Assembly: GCA_028288385.1 (NCBI GenBank)
Contig: JAQBNX010000042.1
Location: forward strand, 1 to 6,017
DNA length: 6,017 nt
Direction of reading: 5' to 3'
Origin: Spirosoma sp.
GTDB lineage: Bacteria; Bacteroidota; Bacteroidia; Cytophagales; Spirosomataceae
Shown here: positions 1-5,890 of the stretch, in pieces
Numbering within the stretch: the first letter of the stretch is position 1
Layout of the letters: every line of letters starts with the position of its first letter
Program-made: the position numbers and the translations under genes
The notes under the pieces: model-generated
What the model was told of the DNA's origin: nothing
Seen by the model: the letters and a program-made list of their open reading frames with translations, nothing else
Databases searched by the model: none

Positions 1-84
1 AAGACGGCTTCTGAACTGAAGACCGTAGCTGAACAGCACCCACCGTTAAAACAATATCGTAGGGGAGGACGAAAAGTCGCATGA
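1..84 (+). CDS. C-terminal end of an upstream gene, product unknown (partial)
   Basis: Frame 1 is open from the first base and ends at a TGA at 82-84, giving 27 codons of a basic tail (ending RRGGRKVA). The other two forward frames hit stops within the first 20 bases. The stop overlaps the ATG of the next gene in an ATGA arrangement, the usual sign of translational coupling, and supports a real gene end rather than a chance open frame. Too little is present to name a family. It probably belongs to the same operon as the nuclease that follows. Confidence 0.6.
   Translation, partial: KTASELKTVAEQHPPLKQYRRGGRKVA
61..68 (+). promoter_or_regulatory. Possible Shine-Dalgarno-like site before the nuclease gene
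   Basis: The purine run AGGGGAGG lies 12 bases upstream of the ATG at 81 and inside the end of the preceding gene. It is the only strong Shine-Dalgarno-like stretch before a gene in the window; the other genes have A/T-rich or plain leaders. The spacing is rather long, and coupling through the ATGA overlap may matter more than this site. Confidence 0.35.
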
Positions 85-539
85 GCCAATCCTTCCAAGA
101 ACTCCAGGCATTTATTGCCGAGAATACTGCCCGCAAGCCCCGCACAGCACGGAAGAAGGGAGAACCCAAGCCAGAGTCCGCCAACCAACTGACCAGAAGG
201 ATTGTCAGCCACATAAGAAAAAACGGCGGCTTCGCATCACGTATATCCTCTACCGGAACCTACCGTGCTGACCTCAAAAAGTTTGTCCCCTCTCAGCAGG
301 TTTCAGGCTTGCCCGACGTAACCGGTGTTCTCAATGGCCGTAGCCTGTGGGTCGAAATTAAAGTGGCTCGTGACCAACTCTCTGAGGCGCAGAAACAGAC
401 GATTTCCGGCCTTATAAAGGCAGGGGCTTGCACCTACATAGCGAGAGATTTTGAAGGCTTCCTACAGTGGTTTACGGCTCTCCAAACGCTTCCGTCTGAT
501 GCCGAGTGTATTCCGTTCGGCCCCGCGAAATCAATCTAA
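81..539 (+). CDS. VRR-NUC domain nuclease (PD-(D/E)XK superfamily)
   Basis: The 152-aa protein is a small stand-alone VRR-NUC type endonuclease. Such proteins are common in phages and are thought to cut branched or flapped DNA during replication and recombination. Residues 1-33 are a basic, probably flexible tail rich in Lys/Arg. The nuclease core spans about 34-130: a helix (NQLTRRIVSHIRKNGG), then GLPDV with likely catalytic D79, then WVEIK with likely E92 and K94, followed by the helix LSEAQ with Q104. The order and spacing match the PD-(D/E)XK fold, and the length is typical of single-domain phage members. The ATG at 81 overlaps the previous stop, which fixes the start. Adjacency to a helicase and a primase supports a role in element DNA metabolism. 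The exact substrate (Holliday junction, flap or other) cannot be told. Confidence 0.87.
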   Translation: MSQSFQELQAFIAENTARKPRTARKKGEPKPESANQLTRRIVSHIRKNGGFASRISSTGTYRADLKKFVPSQQVSGLPDVTGVLNGRSLWVEIKVARDQLSEAQKQTISGLIKAGACTYIARDFEGFLQWFTALQTLPSDAECIPFGPAKSI

Positions 540-554
540 CCTCATCACAAAAAA

Positions 555-585
555 AGGGTAGCAGCCCAGCACGGCCAACTACCCT
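555..585. repeat. Inverted repeat/hairpin between nuclease and helicase genes
   Basis: A perfect 7-bp inverted repeat (AGGGTAG at 555-561, CTACCCT at 579-585) encloses a 17-base loop that can form a further 3-bp GCC/GGC pairing. On the + strand it is followed by A-rich sequence, not T. On the minus strand the stem is followed by a T run (the A run at 549-555 read in reverse), so its form is that of a terminator for minus-strand transcription. No minus-strand gene is visible here. It could equally be a weak attenuator, an RNA processing site or a protein-binding site in the + transcript. Confidence 0.4.
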
Positions 586-599
586 AAAAATCTAATTCT

Positions 600-2372
600 A
601 TGCTACAATTTAGTGATACTCTGCCAATCGAACAAATAAGTTGGGATGATTCACCGGCTCAATTTAAAGGAATTGATGGGTACGTCTACCGAAAGGTTGA
701 TAAATACCCAAAAGCACAAAAGTTTCAACGCTATCCTACCGAACAGGATGCCAGCCGAGACGACCCGAATATTTTTCATTCACTGCCCGAAGGGATTCAG
801 CGCGAAACCGTTGACTGGGAAATAGCCCAAGCCCAGCTACCAGAATTAGAGAGCACTCGACCCGTTAACAAGCCCATCCTAACCAGTCAGGCTAGTTTGT
901 TGAACGACCTACGAGCCGAGCATAAGAAAGCCCAGCAGCGAGATCAGGAACGGGCAGAAACAGCCGCAAAGCAGCAGACCAACCAACCGTTCACAAGCAG
1001 TACTTCACGTATACTGAGCGCAATGCTGGCCGCTGTGCAACCGGTAAACTTTCAGGAGGCGTTAAGTATGACCGATCCTAACGCGAAATTAAAGCAATCG
1101 GACATAATGGTCGTGGTAGCCAATGAAGTGCGTAAACTGGCGGAGCGCAACAACTGGGCTATTGCTTTACGGGAAGGCTTCGTTTATCTGTACAATGGTC
1201 AATTCTGGCAGGCTATCGAGGATGACGTGGTTAAGCACTTTTTGGCATTGGCAGGTGAAAAAATGGGTGTTCGTGGGGCCGATACGCAGTACTACGAGTT
1301 CAAGGATAAGTTACACAAACAACTACTTTCCTCTTCTTTCCTGCCGCTCACCGACGAAGATCAGGGTCAGGTGCTTATCAATCTGTCAAACGGAACATTT
1401 GAGGTAGGACAAGGCGGAGGGCGTCTACGTGAATTTCACCCATCGGATTTTCTGCGCTACCAACTGCCCTTTGGTTACGACCCTTCCGCAAAATGCCCCC
1501 ACTTTATGGCCTACCTTGATCGGGTGTTACCCGAAAAGGAATTGCAGGATATACTCTCGGAGTTTTTAGGGTATGTGTTTCTCCGGGAGCCAAAACTGGA
1601 AAAATGCCTTGTCCTCTACGGCGCAGGTGCCAACGGAAAGAGTGTATTTTATGAGGTATCTACCGCACTACTGGGACCAGAAAATGTACTCACGTTCGGA
1701 CTGTCCCACTTTAAACACGAATATAACCGGGCCGTGTTATCAGGCAAGCTTTTAAACTATGGTTCTGAACTGAACGCAGGGCTGGATAGTGACCTCTTTA
1801 AACAGCTTGCCAGTGTTGAACCTATGCAGGCCCGCCTGCCTTACAAAAACCCGTTTATGATTCGCAACTATGCAAAAATGGCATTTAATGCCAACGAACT
1901 GCCCCGCGAGGTGGAACATACAGAGGCTTTTTTCCGGCGACTATTAATTGTTCCATTCGAGGTGACGATTCCCGAAACTGAGCGAAACCCGGACCTGGCG
2001 CACAACATCATTCGGGACGAACTGGCAGGCGTATTTAACTGGGTACTTACCGGCCTGAATCGACTGCTTGAAAACAGAGAATTTACCAATAGCCCGTCGG
2101 TACGGGATGCGATTGAGCAATATCGAAAGGAGTCGGATACGGTTGCTCTTTTTCTGGATGAAAACGGGTATGTACCCTCCCCTAATACATACCTTTATCT
2201 AAAAGAATTTTACGCCAAGTATCGGTTCTTCTGTGTTGATAATGGCAACCGGTCACTGAGTCTGCAAAACTTTTCTTCACGCCTACGAAGGCACTTAGGG
2301 TACACCATCACCCGCCGAAGTACGGGGAATGTCATCTATGCGGCTTTGAGTGGGCGAGACGATTCCAATTAA
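600..2372 (+). CDS. SF3 replicative helicase, D5/P4-type phage/plasmid primase C-terminal family
   Basis: This 590-aa protein is a superfamily 3 AAA+ DNA helicase expected to unwind the element's DNA at its origin. Residues about 1-150 are poorly conserved, with a charged Q/R/E-rich stretch near 104-130. A D5_N-like region follows (about 170-330; note LSNGTFEV at 262-269). The helicase core has Walker A GAGANGKS (341-348, K347), Walker B LLNYGSE ending at E390, sensor-1 asparagine in AFNANELP (N430) and arginine-finger candidates R446/R447 in FFRRLLIVPF. A C-terminal part (about 505-580) resembles the winged-helix tail of this family. There is no archaeo-eukaryotic primase domain, unlike classic P4 alpha or full-length D5 proteins; a separate toprim primase lies downstream. 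The ATG at 600 has an A/T-rich leader and no Shine-Dalgarno site, as is common in Bacteroidota. Confidence 0.92.
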   Translation: MLQFSDTLPIEQISWDDSPAQFKGIDGYVYRKVDKYPKAQKFQRYPTEQDASRDDPNIFHSLPEGIQRETVDWEIAQAQLPELESTRPVNKPILTSQASLLNDLRAEHKKAQQRDQERAETAAKQQTNQPFTSSTSRILSAMLAAVQPVNFQEALSMTDPNAKLKQSDIMVVVANEVRKLAERNNWAIALREGFVYLYNGQFWQAIEDDVVKHFLALAGEKMGVRGADTQYYEFKDKLHKQLLSSSFLPLTDEDQGQVLINLSNGTFEVGQGGGRLREFHPSDFLRYQLPFGYDPSAKCPHFMAYLDRVLPEKELQDILSEFLGYVFLREPKLEKCLVLYGAGANGKSVFYEVSTALLGPENVLTFGLSHFKHEYNRAVLSGKLLNYGSELNAGLDSDLFKQLASVEPMQARLPYKNPFMIRNYAKMAFNANELPREVEHTEAFFRRLLIVPFEVTIPETERNPDLAHNIIRDELAGVFNWVLTGLNRLLENREFTNSPSVRDAIEQYRKESDTVALFLDENGYVPSPNTYLYLKEFYAKYRFFCVDNGNRSLSLQNFSSRLRRHLGYTITRRSTGNVIYAALSGRDDSN

Positions 2373-2389
2373 ATACTTTTTTGTTTTCC

Positions 2390-2416
2390 TCTACACTGTC
2401 TACACTCTCTACACTA
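2390..2416 (+). repeat. Three tandem 9-bp repeats TCTACACTN (left arm)
   Basis: Units TCTACACTG (2390-2398), TCTACACTC (2399-2407) and TCTACACTA (2408-2416) are identical over eight bases and differ only at the ninth. The perfect 9-base period with no spacer suggests selected protein-binding sites rather than chance or slippage of a simple repeat. Confidence 0.9.
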
Positions 2417-2438
2417 TTCAGCCTTAAAATTCCCAAAA

Positions 2439-2465
2439 GGTGTAGATGATGTAGATGGTGTAGGG
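2439..2465 (-). repeat. Three tandem 9-bp repeats, inverted relative to the left arm
   Basis: Units GGTGTAGAT (2439-2447), GATGTAGAT (2448-2456) and GGTGTAGGG (2457-2465) keep the 9-base period. Read on the minus strand they give CCCTACACC, ATCTACATC and ATCTACACC, sharing the CTACA core with the left-arm units. They vary more than the left-arm units, but the differences largely retain pairing with the left arm by G-T wobbles. Confidence 0.85.
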
Positions 2466-2485
2466 CTAAATAAAAACTATTTTTT

Positions 2486-3652
2486 ATGAGCCATCTATCT
2501 GACCAACTCGAAACCGACTACGGCACGGCTATCCTCGAAGACCTGACCGGTGAAACCCTGACGCGCAAAGGACAGCCCGTTCGTCTGTTCGATCAAAGCG
2601 GGCGAACCTCTGAATGTTATTATCTTGACGATGGACGCGGCAAGCCCTATATCTATGACCATAAGGAAGGCAAACGCTGGTATCCAATAACGGCCTACAA
2701 AGAGGCCAATAGCTTAGACTGGCATACCGCCTTAAGGGAACTAACGATTCGCTACATAGGAGACACGAAAGGGAGGGGCAAGCACTATACTCCGCGACGT
2801 TCACGCCCCGCTCTGGTTTCTGCCCCTCCTGCCCCTATTAGCTACCATGAGCGGGCACTGGTAGATAGCACACTTAACCATTACGAACGCAACGACTTTG
2901 CCATCTACCTGGGTAGGTTGTTTGGAAACCCAGTAGCTAACGAACTGCTCGATCTGTTTCAGGTGGGTTCGGGGTGGCAATGGGGCGTATCCCCTGAATG
3001 GGGCCGCTCCGTAGTGTTCTGGCAGATTGACGAACAGGGACAGGTTCGGGCTGGCAAAGTCATGGCATATAGTCCGGCAACGGGCAGACGCTTGAAAGAA
3101 AAGAGCATAGGACAGGGCAGGCCATATTGGGTACATGAAATACTCTCGCTAAAGGATTTCCACTACGAGCAATGTTTATTCGGTCTGCACCAGATAACCC
3201 AGCAGCCCACCAGCAAAACCATTGCCATCGTAGAATCAGAGAAAACGGCCATCATCGCTACAGCCTTTATGCCAAGCTTTATCTGGCTGGCCTGTGGCGG
3301 ACTGGATAACCTCACGGCGGCTAAATGCCGTGTATTGGCAGGTCGAGACCTCACGCTGTTCCCCGATCTCAAAGGATTTGATAAGTGGAATAAGAAAGCC
3401 GATGAATTACAGCGGATTGGGTGCTGGGTCAGTGTATCGGGAATACTTGAGGCAGAGGGAAGGGCTACTGTTTTAGAACGCGATGCGGGCTACGACCTCG
3501 CCGACTTTCTGACACCCCACCGCTGCCCTGATACGGGACGGGTATTAAACGAGCCGGATGGCTACCCGGCATTGTTGGATTGTGAACCGCTAAATACCAC
3601 GCCGACAATTCACCTTCAATCTATCAACGAGTATCTAAACCAAGCAAACTAA
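2486..3652 (+). CDS. Toprim/DUF6371-type primase-like protein
   Basis: The 388-aa protein most likely acts as the element's primase or a primase-like partner of the upstream helicase. Residues about 32-90 (from RLFDQSG through YIYDHKEGK to the TALREL helix) resemble in layout the CHC2 zinc-binding domain of DnaG-type primases but have no CxxC pairs, so zinc binding is probably lost. Residues about 125-240 match the DUF6371 pattern (VVFWQIDEQG, GKVMAYSPATGRRLK, WVHEIL, CLFGLHQI). A toprim-like domain follows from about 245: IAIVESEKTA with probable catalytic E250, GGLDNL (271-276) and LFPDLKGFD (D294, D299) in place of the standard DxD motif. DYDLADFL-like acidic residues come near 337-340. 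The ATG at 2486 has an A/T-only leader. The next gene starts directly after its stop. Family assignment is fairly secure; primase activity is inferred. Confidence 0.82.
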   Translation: MSHLSDQLETDYGTAILEDLTGETLTRKGQPVRLFDQSGRTSECYYLDDGRGKPYIYDHKEGKRWYPITAYKEANSLDWHTALRELTIRYIGDTKGRGKHYTPRRSRPALVSAPPAPISYHERALVDSTLNHYERNDFAIYLGRLFGNPVANELLDLFQVGSGWQWGVSPEWGRSVVFWQIDEQGQVRAGKVMAYSPATGRRLKEKSIGQGRPYWVHEILSLKDFHYEQCLFGLHQITQQPTSKTIAIVESEKTAIIATAFMPSFIWLACGGLDNLTAAKCRVLAGRDLTLFPDLKGFDKWNKKADELQRIGCWVSVSGILEAEGRATVLERDAGYDLADFLTPHRCPDTGRVLNEPDGYPALLDCEPLNTTPTIHLQSINEYLNQAN

Positions 3653-3955
3653 ATGGACTTGACCAACCCAACTACCTCGGATTTGCAGTACCTCGCCTTC
3701 CTCAATAGCCACACTTTAAACGAACTTAACGCTAAACCCATTTGGACCGACGAGGATGTAGAAACCTTGCTTCTCGCAAACCATCAGTGGGACGAGACAA
3801 TATCTTGGTGGTGCGTGCCGGTCGAAGCTCTGTCTTCACTCGCTTTCGACTCAAGAACACCCGACGGTCAGGCTCTGTTATTGCAACGTATGGTGCAGTT
3901 TGCCAAGGCCAATAATCTATCATCCATCAATCCAAACTCCGGTTTCACACTATGA
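3653..3955 (+). CDS. Hypothetical protein, 100 aa, coupled to the primase gene
   Basis: The product is not recognised. It is a 100-aa acidic, soluble-looking protein with no signal peptide or membrane segment, four tryptophans (one WW pair near residue 52) and helix-forming stretches around 34-45 and 73-88. The ATG directly abuts the TAA of the primase gene with no spacer or Shine-Dalgarno site, and its own TGA overlaps the next ATG in an ATGA. This double coupling supports a real gene made in step with its neighbours, perhaps a small partner of one of them. No competing open frame better explains the interval; the minus-strand frame over 3732-3923 is shorter and breaks the operon pattern. 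Confidence 0.75.
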   Translation: MDLTNPTTSDLQYLAFLNSHTLNELNAKPIWTDEDVETLLLANHQWDETISWWCVPVEALSSLAFDSRTPDGQALLLQRMVQFAKANNLSSINPNSGFTL

Positions 3956-5538
3956 CACCCGCACTCAATGGAAGCGGCCTATTGGCGGCTATAGCCAAAC
4001 CCACTGACTCATGGGCACAACGTTCGGCCCAAAGGCAGGAAGCGGTACAGCTACAAAATATCCTCACTTCCCAAAAGCAGCAGGAGGTAGCCGAAGAACA
4101 AGCCGCAGCCGCCCAATTGGAACAGCAGCTTGCCGCCGAACGAGCATTGCCGTTCTTTGGTAAAGACCTACAGAATTTAGCGGCCCATGTGAAGAAGGAG
4201 GAGAAGCAGGTGTTCGAGCGGTTACGCGATAACTACGGCGGGGACATAAGACGGTGGCAAGCGGTAGAGGGACAGGCTTTTTTGGCGGGAGCCACTGCGC
4301 GGCTGCAACAGGCCCCGTTTTATCAGAGGGCTACTCAGAACCGACAGGCTGTGATTCAGGCCGATGAATCCAGAAAACGCGGTGAATTATTAGTGTGCGA
4401 GGTCTCACCGAACGGATATGTTACAGGTGAACAGCAGCTACAGGACTTCTTGAGTGGCAAAACAGACGGTTTTAATCTAAAAGGTAGTTATGCACTAACC
4501 GATGATTTAAAAGAACTGAGGGCTACCCCGCCACCTGGCCGTATGCCTTGGGAGCGAGTAGCCGTTTCAGAGCAAGAGAAGTTGGCTCACCTTATAAATC
4601 TATATGGCGAGGAAGTTGGGAAATCGAAATACTATCGTCAACATGCCAACGTGCCTACGTTCTATCGCCAATCCCCTCTTTCCGAGGCTGTCAAGTTCGA
4701 GCAAGACCAACAGGAGTTTGCCTGGAAAGGTCAAGGCCAGCAGCGTGAGCAAGTGAGGTTGAATATGGCTATTCAGGATCAGGCCATGCAGCGCCAACTC
4801 TTCGGACTCCAAAAGGAAGGATTGCAACTGAGTAATGCTAAGAAACGGCAGGAGTTGAACGATACGGGGGCCAATGGATTGCCATTTGACTATGATCTTT
4901 TGTCACACCCATCCGAAAAGGTTCCTCTAAAACACGACCCGGCGAATAACCATAAACTACCATCGGGCATTGATGTAGGCAAACTAAAGTCGTTGGCCGG
5001 AGTAACGTTGTTTGGCGGTGCAGACGAGGTGTTATCCAGGCAGTTGGGATTATCTCGCACCAAGAACGGATACGGTAGGGGGAATATTAGAGAAGGGTTT
5101 ACAGAAGCCAATGGTGTAAACGCCTTTTCATTGGCAGGAGCAGATTTTGAAGTTGTTGGGGTCTCTCCAACGCTTTATTACTCGACGTCTGATGTCCGGC
5201 CAGATGGAACGCTCAACCCTAATGGAGTAAGAGGCTTTGCCAGAATAACCGCAAAATTCTCAACACCCGATGCAGCGGCACAGGCAGGGTTATATAATCC
5301 AAACCGGTTACCCTTCACCAGCCGCACCGACGCAACGGGAATTTTTGACAATTCCACTAAATCGGGGCAGGGAGTTTACAATCCAGAGACGAAGGAGGCT
5401 AGTTTCTTTGTCCCCCTCGGCTACGTGGACGGACGTTTAAATAAGCCGATGATAAAGCAGATTCAAAAATCAGTGATGGGTCAGAAGGAAAGTAACGAAT
5501 CGTTCGACGCGCCGTTTATGCCTCGCAACAACCTATGA
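3952..5538 (+). CDS. Large two-part protein of unknown function, Q-rich coiled coil plus C-terminal domain
   Basis: This 528-aa protein matches no family I recognise. Residues 1-300 are glutamine-rich (42 Gln, about 14% by hand count), with likely coiled coil at about 22-65 and a long charged helical stretch at about 241-302. Residues 301-528 have only about six Gln, many Gly/Asn/Pro/Thr and alternating hydrophobic stretches (ADFEVVGVSPTLYY, GFARITAKF, ASFFVPLGYV) suggesting a beta-rich globular domain. There is no signal peptide or membrane segment. It overlaps the 100-aa gene by 4 bases and is the last gene before a terminator. Size, coiled coils and operon-end position would suit a virion-internal, scaffold-like or structural protein, but that is a guess; a DNA-associated helper for the upstream replication genes is just as possible. 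Confidence 0.85.
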   Translation: MTPALNGSGLLAAIAKPTDSWAQRSAQRQEAVQLQNILTSQKQQEVAEEQAAAAQLEQQLAAERALPFFGKDLQNLAAHVKKEEKQVFERLRDNYGGDIRRWQAVEGQAFLAGATARLQQAPFYQRATQNRQAVIQADESRKRGELLVCEVSPNGYVTGEQQLQDFLSGKTDGFNLKGSYALTDDLKELRATPPPGRMPWERVAVSEQEKLAHLINLYGEEVGKSKYYRQHANVPTFYRQSPLSEAVKFEQDQQEFAWKGQGQQREQVRLNMAIQDQAMQRQLFGLQKEGLQLSNAKKRQELNDTGANGLPFDYDLLSHPSEKVPLKHDPANNHKLPSGIDVGKLKSLAGVTLFGGADEVLSRQLGLSRTKNGYGRGNIREGFTEANGVNAFSLAGADFEVVGVSPTLYYSTSDVRPDGTLNPNGVRGFARITAKFSTPDAAAQAGLYNPNRLPFTSRTDATGIFDNSTKSGQGVYNPETKEASFFVPLGYVDGRLNKPMIKQIQKSVMGQKESNESFDAPFMPRNNL

Positions 5539-5560
5539 TTGAAGAAGTAGCGCAAGATTC

Positions 5561-5586
5561 AGCCCGTCTAATCAGACGGGTTTTTT
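5561..5586 (+). terminator. Rho-independent terminator ending the replication operon
   Basis: A perfect 7-bp stem CCCGTCT (5563-5569)/AGACGGG (5574-5580) with a 4-base loop AATC is followed by six T residues (5581-5586). The stem can be lengthened by a G-T and an A-T pair at its base. It lies 24 bases after the stop of the 528-aa gene, on the same strand, and closes the operon. Confidence 0.92.
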
Positions 5587-5610
5587 GTTTATACCGATTA
5601 CCTATCTTTG
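5585..5610 (+). promoter_or_regulatory. Bacteroidota-type promoter for the 66-aa gene
   Basis: TATCTTTG at 5603-5610 is a perfect match to the -7 consensus TAnnTTTG of Bacteroidota promoters. A TTG at 5585-5587, inside the T tract of the terminator, could serve as the -33 element with 15 bases between them, a little shorter than the usual range. Transcription would start near 5615-5618, giving a leader of about 20 bases before the ATG at 5635. Confidence 0.6.
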
Positions 5611-5634
5611 AGGACACCCAAACCCTTATACGTC

Positions 5635-5835
5635 ATGTCAGCCGATACCTCATCACAAGATTCCCCGCAGTCTAACCCGACACAAGCTACGACTACCAGA
5701 CCTGAGATTCTGGTCCTAGCTACCCTGATAGCGGCGAAACACAAACAGGTGACACAACCCTCGAACGACCCACTACGGACGCTCCTAGAGGCCAGAAAGA
5801 TGCTCGCTGAGGTGAAGGGGAAGGAAAAGTCTTAA
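5635..5835 (+). CDS. Hypothetical protein, 66 aa
   Basis: The product is not recognised. The first ~22 residues are Ser/Thr/Gln-rich and probably disordered. A hydrophobic helix follows (EILVLATLIAAKH, about 24-36), then a charged amphipathic helix (DPLRTLLEARKMLAEVKGKEKS). The hydrophobic run is short for a membrane span. The frame is also open upstream with a TTG at 5608, but that lies inside the -7 promoter element, so it cannot be on the transcript; the ATG at 5635 is preferred. The gene has its own promoter and is separated from the replication operon by a terminator, so it is expressed independently. A small DNA-packaging or regulatory protein would be compatible but nothing shows it. 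Confidence 0.65.
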   Translation: MSADTSSQDSPQSNPTQATTTRPEILVLATLIAAKHKQVTQPSNDPLRTLLEARKMLAEVKGKEKS

Positions 5836-5890
5836 ATGCTTATCAAGATACCTTTTTATGATGGTAACATCCGAAAAAGAAAATAATGAA

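Larger units (their letters stand above)
2389..2465. repeat. Iteron-like palindrome between helicase and primase genes; candidate origin or operator
   Basis: Two 27-base arms, 2389-2415 and 2439-2465, pair in register around a 23-base AT-rich spacer. There are only two mismatches (2407/2447 and 2405/2449) if G-T wobbles are allowed. Each arm is itself built from three tandem 9-bp units, so the element is three direct repeats facing three inverted copies with shared core CTACAC/GTGTAG. AT-rich DNA flanks both sides (2370-2387 and 2467-2485). Position between a replicative helicase and a primase, repeated short sites and AT-rich flanks fit a replication origin with initiator-binding iterons. 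An operator, or an RNA hairpin controlling the primase whose ATG is 21 bases downstream, fits too. The structure is seen directly; the function is inferred. Confidence 0.75.

Noticed and set aside
1868..2089. Minus-strand open frame within the helicase gene
   Set aside because: It is a shadow of the conserved sensor-1/arginine-finger region of the SF3 helicase, with no promoter or leader of its own.
2389..2465. CRISPR array or rho-independent terminator as an explanation for the repeats
   Set aside because: The repeats are 9 bp, tandem without spacers and inverted between arms, unlike CRISPR. No T run directly follows either arm, so a simple terminator does not fit.
2801..3136. Minus-strand 111-codon frame within the primase-like gene
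   Set aside because: It lies opposite the DUF6371 coding region, which explains the sequence. The translation has no recognisable domain.
4548..4748. Plus-strand 66-codon frame within the 528-aa gene
   Set aside because: Out-of-frame shadow with arginine/serine-rich, random-looking translation and no initiation signal.
5535..5675. 46-codon open frame starting in an ATGA overlap with the stop of the 528-aa gene
   Set aside because: The rho-independent terminator hairpin and T tract lie within it, and it runs through the promoter and start of the 66-aa gene. The overlap is probably chance.
5849..5856. TACCTTTT as a possible -7 promoter element for the last gene
   Set aside because: It lacks the final G of TAnnTTTG and has no TTG at a suitable distance upstream, so it is too weak to call.
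5836..5886. 16-codon frame beginning directly after the stop of the 66-aa gene
   Set aside because: Very short with no supporting signal. It overlaps the possible longer start of the next gene, and a leader-peptide role cannot be supported.
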